This document shows, piece by piece, positions 1-11,165 of a stretch of 64,000 nucleotides of DNA (position 1 is the stretch's first letter; each line of letters starts with the position of its first letter). The position numbers and the translations under genes were made by a program. The notes under the pieces are model-generated. The model was not told the DNA's origin. It ran no database searches and saw only the letters and a program-made list of their open reading frames with translations. The stretch is from positions 2,914,001-2,978,000 of the forward strand of contig CM056877.1 of assembly GCA_029876055.1 (NCBI GenBank), read 5' to 3'. The DNA is from Madurella fahalii. Taxonomy: Eukaryota; Ascomycota; Sordariomycetes; Sordariales.

Positions 1-1171
1 CGGCTGCCGTCAGTGAGAAGAATCCTGCCCCGGCCATTGTTGTTATTCAGGGTGTCATTAGCGGAAACGAGAAGGTCCGGATTGGAAGCAACAAGTCAAT
101 CATTGGTTTACCGGGATCCGGTGAGTTCTGGCATTTACTACTGTATCTACTGTTACTTAGCTGGCATGTCTGCGTTGGTGCCTTAGACTGACAGGCAATG
201 TAGGGTTCAAAGGAGTTGGCCTGCACTTCCGCAGGCAGAGCAACCTGATCCTGCGGAACATTGTCTCGTCCTTCGTTCCCGCTGACAACGGAGATGCGTT
301 AAAGATAGAGGTACCGCTCTTTCCAGCTTCACTTTGGCGTGGACTTCCACCTAACTTGAAACTTTAGGAAAGTACCAACGTCTGGGTCGACCATTGCGAG
401 TTTCATTCCGCCCTCGTTGATGACAAGGACTACTATGACGGGCTGGTTGACTCGTCCCACGGCTCCGACTTTGTCACTATTTCCCAGTGGGTCCCTTCAC
501 TACTTTCAGTCCCTCACAGCTTTTTCCGACCCAAAGCGAGAGAGGAAAAAACAGCCTAGACATCCAATCACTGACACGGCATTGGCAGCACTTACTTCCA
601 TGACCACTGGAAGGCCTCCCTCAACGGGCACAGCGACAACAACGCTGGCGAGGACCAAGGGAAGCTCCACGTCACCTACGCCAACAACTACTGGAAGAAC
701 TGCAATTCCCGAGGCCCGCTGTTCCGGTTCGGCACCGGCCACATCTACAACTCGTACTATGAGAAGTAAGAAGGTCATCCGAGTTTAGGCACGAAAGAGC
801 AACGCTGACAAGCAAAATGCTCTTTCAGCATGAGCACGGCTATCAACACGCGCATGGGTGCTCAGGTGCTGGTGCAGAGCAACGCGTTCGGGAACGTCTC
901 GTACCCTGTGACCAGCCGAGATTCGAAGCAGGTCGGGTGAGTTGAAAAATTCTGCACGTCTCAGGGGGAGATTGATTAGGGGGCTTTCTGGCTGACAGGA
1001 TGGGAATTCAGATATGCGACGATCATTGACACCGACTTGGGTGGCGGGATCAACGACGCGCCAGCAGGGAACATGGCCCCCAACTCTGTGGGATATTCTT
1101 ATTCGCTTCTCGGGTCTGGCGCGGTGGCCGGAACAGTCCCGCGAGAAGCCGGGGCAATCCTGACGTTTTAG
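1..1171 (+). CDS. Pectate lyase, PL1 family (5' end outside window)
   Basis: Secreted enzyme that cleaves pectate by beta-elimination. The 5' part, including any signal peptide, lies before base 1. Exons read as 1-120, 195-310, 368-486, 589-765, 829-936 and 1012-1171, all joining in phase. The product shows PL1 hallmarks: WVDHCEF, DYYDGLVDSSHGSDFVTIS, HTYFHDHWKASLNGHSDNN, and the WKNCNSRGPLFRFG block that holds the catalytic arginine region. Calcium-binding acidic residues are present around the VDHCEF and DYYDGLVD segments. The stop is TAG at 1169-1171. It is transcribed toward the P450, which lies on the opposite strand. PL1 also contains pectin lyases; the pattern looks more like a pectate lyase, but subfamily is not certain. 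Confidence 0.9.
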
Positions 1172-1446
1172 TCTAGCGTGGGATGTGGTGGATGGGACGC
1201 AGGAGCGAGATGGGTTGCAGGGCACAACTTGAACCCCTCTCATGCTGTCGACCTGCCCCTGGGCGTGGCGTTGCACGGCTGTCACGTAGCGATCATCTAC
1301 TGCCTGATACCTATTAAATTTCCTAACTGAACTTATCCTTATTGCACACTTCGTTATATCTCCCCGCATTACCATCCCTCCAACCACTTCCCTTTCTCCC
1401 CCTCCTTCCTCATCTTCCTTCAACCCCCCTCACCCGTTTTGCACTT

Positions 1447-3254
1447 TTACTTCCTCACGCTCAGCTTGGTCACCAACCCCTCCTGTCTCGCGAACCAGCT
1501 GCAGGTAACCTCCCACTCCTTGGCCGGGTCGTCCAGCTCAATGTCGTAGCGGTTCACCAGGGTAGCGACGATCTTGTACACCTCCATGAGGGCGAGGTGG
1601 CGGCCGATGCAGACCCGGGACCCGGCGCCGAAGACCAGGTCGGCCTGCTGCATCTTGACCAGGCGGGCCTTGTAGGCGTCCTCGGGCTCGGCGTCGCCGC
1701 ACAGCCAGCGCTCGGGCCGGAACTCGTCGGCGTCGTCGCCGTACACGCCCTTGTTGCGTCCCGTCACGTACGCGTTCAAGCCCACCGCGGTCCCCGCGGG
1801 CACGTACGACCCGTCCGGCAGCGTCAGCCCGCCCGCGGGTACGTACCGCTCCAGCAGCATGGCCACGGCCGGGTGCAGCCGCATCGCCTCCTTGACCACG
1901 GCGTCCAGGTACGCCAGCTTGTGCGCCGCCGTGTACCCGACCGCCCGGCCCGCGTCGAAGCCGGCGTCGCGCACCTCGCGCACCAGCCGCTCGTACGCGC
2001 GAGGGTTCTTGAGGCAGTAGTAGAAGATGGCGCGGATGGTGATGGCCGTGGTGTCGGCGCCGGCGATCAGGTTCACCAGCAGGTACCCCATGACGGTGCC
2101 GTCGTCCACCAGGTCCGGGTGGGTCGTCTTGGCCTCGAGGAAGTGCGTCAGGTAGTCGGGCACGGCCGGGTTGTAGTTGGCGTCCTTGCCCTGGGCGCGC
2201 GCGACGAACGACTCGAGCGCGATGCGCGTCGCGTTGCTGAGGTTGGGCGGCCCGATGCGCACGACCGGGTTCTTGTCCAGCAGGTAGTCGAGCCAGGGCA
2301 TCTGCCCGACGGCCGAGAAGTAGTCGAGCGCCTTGTCGGCCACGGCAATGGTCTGGTCAAAGTCCCGCCCCGCCTCCATGTACCCGAAGCGGCGGGAGAA
2401 GGTGGCTGAGCTGATGAGGTCCCAGGCGTCTATTATTTTCGTTGGTTAAGACGTCCAATCGAAATTATGGGGGGTTTAAAGGAGGGGGCTTACAAAAGGC
2501 AATCCACTCGCCAAGGTTGCAGGCCTTGGGGCTGCTGGGGTTGGCGAAGCGCTGGTCGAGATGTTTGATAAAGTCGCCGATGACACTGTCCATGTGCGGC
2601 TCCAGGGCTAGGCATGCGCCTTGGGAATAATACTTGACCACGGGACGCTTCATCCGGGCGTGTTCGACCTGGTCAGTCGTGGAGAAGATGTGGTAGGTGA
2701 TGCGGCCATTGACGACGGCCGAGTTGTTGTGATAGAACTCGGTCTGATCCACGTCATAATGTCATTAATCTCTGCTCAGTGCTCGTAGGTGGTTTCTCAG
2801 TAATAGTTGCTCACCTTGTGCCATTTGCCGTCGGTGGTGTAAATCGTCCTGATGAGCTCGGGATAGTCAATATCGAGCAAGTTAGGCCCGATACGAACCA
2901 CGGGTCCATATTTCTCGTGGAGCTTCTTGATGGTCTTGTGATAGTAACCAGTCCGGACTTGGAAGAGACGCCACAGGTTGGTGTAGCCTGATTTCCGGAG
3001 ACCGTTAGCAATAGGCTGGTGGCGAGAGAAAAAAGAAAACTGAGGGAGTCGAGTGAGTAATCACCTGCGAGAAACGGGCCGGGGAACTTCCGCAGCGGAG
3101 ATGCGACCCACGAGATGGTGAACCAGGCGAGAAGGGTCACGACAGGGACGACCACCAAAGCCACAACAAGCCGAGACAGGGCATGGCGGTCCAGGACCAG
3201 GAGCCCATGCTGGAACTCCATGGACGAGCCTACGGTGCCGCCCGAAGATGCCAT
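1447..3254 (-). CDS. Cytochrome P450 monooxygenase, pisatin-demethylase-like
   Basis: Membrane-anchored heme monooxygenase, substrate unknown. Four exons on the minus strand (3254-3065, 2987-2815, 2743-2494, 2429-1447) give 531 aa with every junction in phase. Residues about 20-50 form an N-terminal membrane anchor, followed by the proline-rich hinge SPLRKFPGPFLAG. The I-helix carries AGADTTA, the K-helix EAMR (ExxR), and the heme loop FGAGSRVCIGRHLA has the cysteine ligand near residue 476. Similarity in style is to the pisatin demethylase/benzoate-hydroxylase type of fungal P450s (LVNLIAGADTTAITIRA). No biosynthetic partners sit beside it: the neighbours are a pectate lyase and, after 2.1 kb of empty sequence, a kinase-like gene. 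The family call is firm; the substrate class is inference. Confidence 0.92.
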
Positions 3255-5370
3255 GGTTGCGACGCAGTGTGAGGTGAGACGGAAGGGAAGCCCCTGAGTC
3301 TCTTCAGCGTTGTCTGTCTGTCACAAAACGAGTCCTGAGATGCGTACATTCTTAAAGGCATAAGAATAACGGAGCGGCCCCGACCTCCCGGGCCGATCGT
3401 CGTTTTCGTTGATGGATGAACAACTGACCCTTGTGACCCAATACAGTGCGTGGAGATTTAGGTAGAGCCCAGACTGGGGACACAACCCTTGAACCCCCGG
3501 TGCAAGCTCGTCGGATCTACACACGCCATTTTTTTTGCTTTCCCCGAGGGCGTTGTGGTCTGTTTCCCGCCACTTCGGATACGGTCCCGGCACCGGGGAT
3601 AACGGGCGGAGGCGGGGCATTGCATAAGACCGTGCAGTGACGGGATCCGCATAAGGAAAGTGGTGGCCATAATTGGGACAGGGAAGAGACAGCAGCTGCA
3701 TTGGACAGCGAAACTAGCTTAACATAAGCATGGATCGATATCCACTAAACTGTGCAGGGCCCAATCCTCTTTGGTTAATACGGGGAGTTCGCGAAACGTT
3801 GGAACAAGGGTTAGACGGCACTAGTAGTTGAAGATGCGAAGATCGTATCCCAACAGCTAGAAACGTAGGTCCCCAACGCAGAAACGTGGAATACCGGAAG
3901 GGAACTGTAAAGACAAACACAAGGGTTTCTTTTCCTTTTAAGAAAAGTGGTTGATCCGGGTCTGAAAAACGAGAGTTGGGCAGGCGGCCTGTCCCTTAAC
4001 TGTGTAGGCGACCTTGTTGCGGAGGGGTCTGGGGACTGTGAGCAGAAGAAACAGATGTGGAGCAGGCTTTGTCTTAGGTTTGGGTTGTGGCAAATGCAAC
4101 CGGCCCGAAGCGGAATGTGGGATGCTCTCATTGCTCTGGTATCGGACGAGTAGCTTGCCCCGTCGGGACCGGTCAACTGGGGGCGCGGCACCTGCTCCCC
4201 GGGAATGAGAGTGGGGCCTTTCCAGTTTGGCCCTCCACCGAGTCCACACCGCCGGGTGCGAGACTGCAATTGTCCAAGGTAGTCCTTCTCTGGGGCGGAC
4301 GCACCCGCGCGGGAGCTAATGATCAGGGTCTTTCGGGGTGCCGGGGGGCGCTGGTTTGACCAACACTGGTTGAATCCCTGGACCTCTGGACGCCCAATAC
4401 TGAGGGAAATGGCATAACTACCTTAGGTACTTGCGGATAATGGAGGACGGTGCAAGGTGAGAAGAAGCAAAACGTTAGAAGGGCGGTGTTGTGGTGTGTC
4501 GTGCCAACTCCCAACCACACCTTCTCATATGCACCTACGTGCGTCGACGGAACAGCCACCAAAGTCAGTGGCGGCTGCCCCAGACCATCTTACTGGACGG
4601 TGGCTGCGGTGCGTGAACGCCTTCAAGGTCGAACTACGCTAGTGTGGGAGTAGCGGGCCTAGGCAGTGTTGATAACTTTGATACCACATCTGGCGTGCAT
4701 GGGCCGGGGCGCACGTAGTGTAAAATGAACCCAGTGAAAACCAGCGGTTTTTGCATGCGGTGGATGCCAGAGAGATGGGATCGAATCCTAGTTCAACGGC
4801 GAGACCCAGCTTGTTGGGACTGGTGACTTCCGCCTGGTGCGGAGTCGCCGACCGCTTCCCCGGCGACTTCAACTTCCTTCGGCCCCTTTGGTTCAACTGC
4901 AGATTGCCGTACTGCACTAGTAGGGCCGACACTGTGTGGAACGCAGAAAAGGGCGAGCCGGGGGCGTCAGGTGCCGGCCTGCCGGTTTCGGTAAATTACC
5001 GCCCAACCGACGGGCAGGCCATACAGTACGTGTAGGGATACCAGCGCAGAGGGGTTGGTCAGGAGTTGACTTGTCACATCGCACTCAGCCGAGATATGTT
5101 GATAGACCAAAAAACAGTAAAGAAAAAGTAAAAAAAAAAATAAAAATAAAAAAGAAAAGAAAAGAAAAAGAAGGAGGAAGTAATAATAGGAATCTTGGCA
5201 GTTTATCTTAGTGGCTAACCGGGAGCAATGCAGAACGCCATAATCCCCCACCTGAACCCTGGAGGAAAAAGAAAAAGAAGGGAAAATTAAGAAAGAACAA
5301 TACCCCAAAAAAAGAAAAGAAAAAGAAACACGTTCAGCCGGGAATGGAACGACGCACATCATCCTAAGGT
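3255..5370. other. Intergenic, no gene recognised
   Basis: About 2.1 kb between the divergently placed P450 start and the end of the kinase-like gene. Only short overlapping open frames without recognisable domains are present. There are purine/A-rich tracts at about 5105-5180 and 5265-5330. No RNA gene or transposon terminus was found by eye. Confidence 0.5.
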
Positions 5371-6141
5371 TTACGTATCAGTAACAGGCCTCCGGGTTTT
5401 GTTGGGGGACAGGTCGTTTCTCACCCTCCACAGAAGCTGAGAATTGAGGAACTGGAGCAGCTCTTCGGTGTCGTCAACCTCCTCGCCGAGAGCCACGGAC
5501 GGGCCGTTGCGGTGATAGAACGGAAACTCAAAGTTGGCCGGGTAGAAGCCGGCATATTCCCAGTCGACAATGGCCGCGATCTTGAGCGTGGCCGGGTTGA
5601 CAATGACATTGTGCTGCGAGCAGTCGTTGTGGCAAAAGACGTAGTCGGGCCGGTTCGACGTGCGCAGGCAGGTCCAGTCGTCCCTCTCCGTCTCGCAGAG
5701 CACGCGGTAGGGCGGTATCACGATACCCGACGGCCCGCCCATGCGGTTCGACCTGAGCGTCTTCAGCTTGGCCAGGTGGCCCTGGAGCTCGGCGATGACG
5801 ACCCCCTTCTGATGCTCGGGCAGGTCGGCCATGTCGACGCCCTCGACGTACTCGGTGATGAGGTAGTAGGCGTCGTCGTCCTCAAAGTCGCAAAACACCA
5901 TGGGCACCGGGATGTCCGTGTACCGCCGTATGAAGCGGAGGCTGTCCGCCTCGTTCCTCAGCGACTCCTTCCGCAGCCGCGGCACGTGTACGCCGTGGGG
6001 GCCGACCAGGAACTCCCGTGGCCGCAGGCACCTCTTGACGAACGCGCCGCCGCTGCGGAAATACCTCCTGTCGGGGCTCGTAGCGACGTGTCCGTCCTCG
6101 GCCAGTTGTGGTGGTGGCGGCCGTGGAGGCGGGAGGGCCAT
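5371..6141 (-). CDS. APH-family phosphotransferase (kinase-like) protein
   Basis: Single-exon 256-aa protein of the aminoglycoside-phosphotransferase/choline-kinase fold, common in fungi with mostly unknown small-molecule or protein substrates. The N-terminal lobe includes an NEADSLRFI helix and a YYLITEYVEG hinge. The catalytic loop reads FCHNDCSQHNVIV, with HND at 171-173, and the metal-binding loop reads IAAIVDWEYAGFYP, with the Asp at 193. All key residues are present, so it looks active. The start at 6141 is the only good ATG before the proline-rich leader MALPPPRPPPP. It ends 2.1 kb from the P450 start; nothing suggests co-regulation. Real antibiotic resistance is not implied by this family in fungi. 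Confidence 0.85.
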   Translation of the reverse strand: MALPPPRPPPPQLAEDGHVATSPDRRYFRSGGAFVKRCLRPREFLVGPHGVHVPRLRKESLRNEADSLRFIRRYTDIPVPMVFCDFEDDDAYYLITEYVEGVDMADLPEHQKGVVIAELQGHLAKLKTLRSNRMGGPSGIVIPPYRVLCETERDDWTCLRTSNRPDYVFCHNDCSQHNVIVNPATLKIAAIVDWEYAGFYPANFEFPFYHRNGPSVALGEEVDDTEELLQFLNSQLLWRVRNDLSPNKTRRPVTDT

Positions 6142-7749
6142 GGCTCGAATGGACTGGCGGCGCCGATTCGAAGGTCTCGCAAGTCATCTGGTTATGCCTG
6201 CGGACTGGATGGCGGCTATTTGCCCGCCAGAACATGGAGAGCGGGGGAGGGTGGAGTGGAAAGGTAGCAGGGCAGCTCCCGTCTTTCTTGGGCTGGGGAT
6301 TGCGGATTGCGGCCTGCTGCGGGCTGGCTGCAACAGTCGCACGAGCATTGCCGTGCTCGTTCCGAGTACCTCGAGTGCCATCCCGTCGCTTGCCCTTATT
6401 CAGTAGACTTGGTGTGATGCACTGACGACACAGACCGCAAAACCGAAAGAAACGCAGCCGGCGCTTAAGTAACCAAGTCGCACAATCGGAATCCCCTCCA
6501 GAGCCAACTCGATTCATTGGGTAACAGGTGGTCGACTGGGACTTCTGCATGGAGCCGGCGAATCACTGTGGTTCAACCGCTGCTGCCTGTCTCCGCCATG
6601 CACCTTGGGCCGTTGTACAGTACTCGGTGGTCAAGCCTCGAACTGGCCACCGCGCGAGAATGGCCACGATCCTGCCAATGAAGGCGAGGCGACATGGTTT
6701 CCTCTGGAGGGGTAAATAAAACCCCTCCGGTCTACAATCCATCTGCGAGGCTGGTGCTATGTAGCTGCCGGGGTTTTTCATGGCTCATTGGTTGCGTCTT
6801 GCGTCCAGAGAGAATCCTCAACGAGGAGTTGTTGTCAATGCAGCTGGAGCCACGATGCAGCCCGGTTTGAAGCTACCGACTTAGGCGCGAATAATCCGTT
6901 GCGATCATGGCCAACCCCCCGCGCTCTTGCTTCGTCATGGATTCGTCGGTCCCGCCATTCTGTGGGACGTTATGCTTCTATTCGTGGCTTAGCTTGGGGG
7001 AGATGCATTAGAATAAGGTCAGGTACCTCAAGGAGCTTAATAAATCCTTGGCAGCTTGCGGGCGATTTCCCCTGCTGCGCAGCAAGCGTCACATACAGAA
7101 TCCACGCATTTTCAAGCTTCCCGGTCTTTGGAAACTGGAATCGTCGCGCTTGTTTCCTTTTCTCGTTGACACTCCAGCATCCCCTTTTCCTTTTCTACCC
7201 CTCGCGCACAGTGCCGGGTCTCTCCCCGGTCTCTCGATGGATCCAGCCAAGACCGCGTAAGATGCTTCGACGGCCGGTAGTGCGTTGTTGGTTTCGAGAA
7301 CCCTGACATGGGACAGGGGAACTTGTTTGTCTTCAATCACACTGCTTCAGCCTCTCGGCGTCATTCTCTGCTTCCACAGCGCCCCTTTTAACTTTCTGAC
7401 CGTTTGACCCGGCAGCGTGGGCGAGACACAATCGCTTCGCCCTTGCGAAACCGTCGATCCGAGTTAAAATTGAAGCTTAGCAATAAGGTCTTTCTTCTTC
7501 CCCGGCCCCGCGCAACTGTAAAAATCCCATCTCATTTGCAGAGATATGGCTGCGCCGATGTTGACGCGTTGTCTGGGGCCCCGGCGTCGGGCCCAGATAT
7601 AAGCATAGCGGAACCCCCCCAAGGCGTCCGACTCTCGAGTCCGTAGTCTGCAGGGGACGAGACGGCGCAAAGACTTCACAGGCAACTCCGCCCAACCTTC
7701 CCTCCGTCGACATCTCTCTTCACGTTCGCACAGAGCACCTTCGCCCGCC
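6142..7749. other. Intergenic region between divergent genes
   Basis: About 1.6 kb shared upstream region of the APH-family gene (minus) and the rhodopsin-domain gene (plus). Only short frames without domains are seen. A pyrimidine-rich stretch lies just before the ATG at 7750. Nothing else was recognised. Confidence 0.5.
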
Positions 7750-9365
7750 ATGGCTATGGGAGGTGATGGACCGTGGGCGGTCGCCGTCATGTGGATCGTC
7801 ACAATCCTCACCTTCATCTTTGTCCTGCTCCGTGTCTACACCCGTGCCCTCGTTGTGCAAAACTACGGCATCGACGACCATGTTTACAACTTTGCCTTTG
7901 TAAGTCGACGTCACTCACCCAAGAGAACACCCAAAAAAGGGGGAAAAAAAAGAAAAAAAGAAAAGACATTCGCTAACTTAAGCGTCTAAGGTGCTCCTCC
8001 TCTGTTACACCATCTTCACCACCATCTCGGCCCATTACGGGTTCGGCCAAAACATGGCCGACATTCCCATCTTAGACGACCTCATCGATGCCATCCTATT
8101 CGAGGCCATCGGCCAAACCTTTGCAGTCGTGGGCATGGCCGTCGCCAAATGGTCGCTCGGACTCTTCTTGTTGAGATTGGTCACGCAGGGGTGGCATAAG
8201 GTTGCCATATGGATCATGATGTGCAGCTTGATGGGCGCCTCGATCTCCGTCTGCTTTGTCTTTTGGCTGCAGTGCACGCCGCCAGCATACTTGTGGGACA
8301 GGCGGATCCCGGGAGGCTATTGTCACATCGACACTACTCCCGTGTCTCTGACCTTGTGTAGTATGTTTGCTCCTCATTTTAACCCCCCCCCCCCCCCCCA
8401 AAAAAAAAAAAAAAAAAAAAAACAGGGACAGGCTCTCACTCGAAACTGTTTTCTAGTCCTCTGCGTTCTTGCCGACTTTTTCTTCGCTCTCTTTCCCTGG
8501 TTGTTCCTCTGGAACTTGCAGATGAACCAGCGCGAAAAGATCGTTATTGCCGCTAGTATGAGCCTTGGCTTGATGTGCGTCTGCCCCCTCCCCTTGCGTG
8601 TTACCTGAATGACTCGGTCTTCTAAAACATGAAACAGCGCTGGCGCCTGCGGCATCAAACGTACCGTCGAGGTTCCCAATCTTATTAGCCAAAACTACCT
8701 AAGTACATCTTACCCTCCCTGCTCTTCACATCGCTTTTCCACATAGTAATCCAACATTCTAACACCCCACTCCTCCCCCCCCCTTCACAGAGGACACGGT
8801 AGGCCTAATCGTCTGGTCCGCCGCCGAAATCGCCGTCACCATGATCTGCATCGGCATCCCCGTCTGCCGCCCGCTCTACAAGCGCTTCCTCGACAAGATC
8901 TCCACTAACGGGACCGGCTCGGGCGGCTACAAGAAACACTCTGTCGGCGGCGGCAGGAGCGGCAGGAGCGGCGGCGGCCCGCGGTACGGCCTGCGCACCT
9001 TTGGCGGGAGCACCATGCCCGGCGCGTCGACGTGGGAGCCCGAGGGCGAGACGGTGCGGGATCGAGACGGGGACGATGCCGGGTCGGACCGGACGGGCAG
9101 CAGCGGCGACGAGGCGAAGGGCGGCGGCAAAGGCGGGCAGGCGAACAAGGGCATGAAACTGGGAATCACCCCGTTCACCGAGACCACGGCGGTGGCGGGC
9201 GGCGATGTGTGCGCGCCGGATAATGGGAGCCAGGAGGAGATCTTGGGCGGCGAGTTCAAACAGGGCCACGCCAGGAGGAGGAGCGACATTGAGACTGGCA
9301 AGGGCCACGGGCCGGTGAAGCCGAGTATCCAGGTGACTGAGGAGTGGCGGGTTGATAGGTCGTGA
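7750..9365 (+). CDS. Fungal rhodopsin-domain integral membrane protein
   Basis: Seven-helix membrane protein of the fungal rhodopsin-domain (PTH11-like) group, function unknown, presumably in the plasma membrane. Five exons (7750-7899, 7991-8360, 8457-8574, 8638-8702, 8791-9365) give 425 aa. Hydrophobic helices start at WAVAVMWIVTILTFIFVLL, continue through VLLLCYTIFTTISAHYGFG, and end at VGLIVWSAAEIAVTMICIG. Family features are the YGIDDH loop after helix 1, a helix 3 region AVVGMAVAKWSLGLFLLRL, a WLQCTPPAYLWD loop, and EVPNLISQNYLKDTVGLIVWSAAE. The C-terminal tail, about 130 residues, is cytosolic-looking, rich in Gly/Ser and charged residues. The second intron has an extreme C-run/A-run. 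The gene is on its own, divergent from the APH-family gene. Confidence 0.88.
8383..8422. repeat. Homopolymer (C)17(A)23 in intron 2
   Basis: Seventeen C followed by twenty-three A inside the second intron of the rhodopsin-domain gene, 35 nt before the acceptor. The length is likely variable or poorly resolved by sequencing; it does not touch the exons. Confidence 0.9.
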
Positions 9366-11165
9366 AGGGGGTGGGGGGCACGTCTCTCGGATCGCCGGTC
9401 TGCTTGGATGGATGCGGCTGTATTTTTTTTATTTTTTTATTTTTTCTGTGCACATTTCCTCGCGCGGCGCACGTTGTATTAGGAAAAATCCAATAGATTT
9501 CAGAGTCCAAGAATGTCGGCATTCCACAGCAGTCAGCAGGAGCCCCATGGTAATTATGCCAGCAGAAGCTCGATCCGAGCATCAGGAAAACCGCTCCAAA
9601 CTCGCGCTTTACATACCCTTTGACCAGGGATGGGACAGGTCAACACAGCCATGCGCTTCCACGTTTACCGAGTCCCTGCCGCGAAAGCCGTATTTAAGGA
9701 AGCAGGTTTCTTGCAATGGCTGGAGCCCCGGAGTTCCAGGGCCGCACTTCAAAGACGCAGTGCGGTATCCGATCCACTCGCCGCTATCTCTCAGATCCAT
9801 TTGGTGTTGCACGGTGCTGCGCAGCCATTAAGACCATCTGCAAACAGGCTTTATATGCCTTCTCGCTCCCTTCAACCTGGAGGGCCGGCACGACTCTGGA
9901 TAGTCGGGCCTCTTTCTTGCGGAACGTCGGTGACGCATGGTAGTACAGGCGGGTAAGGAAGATTTCCATTTTGCGGGCGCTCATCTCTCCGTCTGACTTT
10001 GGCATCCTGTGCAAAATGGCAAGGCTACTAAAGGAAGTGCATTGGTACTTATCTGCATCCCCCTTTCTCGGTTAATACCATCCCCGCACTCAGCAATGGA
10101 GGCGATGCGGCTAGCGACTAGTAATGCGGCCATGTCAACGTTGCCATTATTCAGAGCGTCCATAGCGACGCAGAAAGCGAGGAGTGACGTGAGATCTTTG
10201 CGGGTCCGGCGCGCACTTGGAAGGATAGTCTCACTAGTAGAATACTCCCAATGGTAGGGTTCTAGGATCTCGGTGGTGAGTCGGGGCGAGGGCTGTCGTT
10301 GTGCTCGAGTCGATAGTAACGGCCGGATCTGATTAGAGAAATGTAAGATACGGGATCGTTAATTAGGCTTCCCCTACGTCCTAGTACCGCCAATATGCCA
10401 AATGGGGCGAGTTGTCTCTCTCACAGCGCAAGCCAAACCATTCCCGGACAGAGGTACCCGGGCCTTGGGTGGCTTCACATGGTCGGGTAGGGCCCATTTT
10501 TCGAGGCCATCGATACGCGCGCCAAGTGAAATGGCTGCGGGCTTGTGCGGCCCGGTGTGATCGGATCAAGTCATTAGGATGGTGGTGTGAGCCAATTTCT
10601 TTGAAACAACTCCGCAGGGAGTTGGTAATGTCTGGTTTCTCACCCATGCTGCTGAGCAGGTGTGAGACGAATTTGCTTGCAGCTCTTGGCTGGTGATGTC
10701 GAGGTGAGCGAGAGAAGATTGGATAGGAGAAGAGAGAGGAAAAAGTCTAAAGAGACGAGAGAGAGGAAAGAGAGGAGGGAAGTTTGAATAAGTTGGAGAG
10801 AAGGGACGGAGTTTAAAGTGGTGGAAAAGAGCGACAAGGTCGCGAAGGAACAGGTTACCTTAGGAACTACTTAGTACTTACCCGAACTTTACCTAGTTTT
10901 CTATGCTTCTTGTGTGTCCTGACATGTGGAGGACTCGTGAGAATACTTTTGGATCATACTACTACCAGGTAGGTTCATTGCCCAACATACCTAGGTACCA
11001 TAGTATCTAAATTACCGGCAGGAATCAAACAGCACTCATGGCACCCTTCGCCAATTCTGCTTGCTCGTTTCCGACCTTGTTCCCCCACGTTACTCAGGTA
11101 CTTACAATTATACGCTTAATTTCCTTGTAATCCACCTCCAAGCCGCACCCTGCCTAGTCGGCATC
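9366..11165. other. Intergenic, no gene recognised
   Basis: About 1.8 kb between two convergent genes. A short T-rich tract lies at 9421-9447, and a purine-rich stretch at 10700-10800. Open frames are short and without domains; no repeats or RNA genes were recognised. Confidence 0.5.

Noticed and set aside
1342..2409. Long plus-strand frame opposite the P450
   Set aside because: Mirror of the GC-rich P450 exon; Val/Arg/His-rich with no domain.
4770..4830. B-box-like GATCGAATCC suggesting a tRNA
   Set aside because: T-stem has a mismatch and no complementary acceptor stem is found in the expected upstream place.
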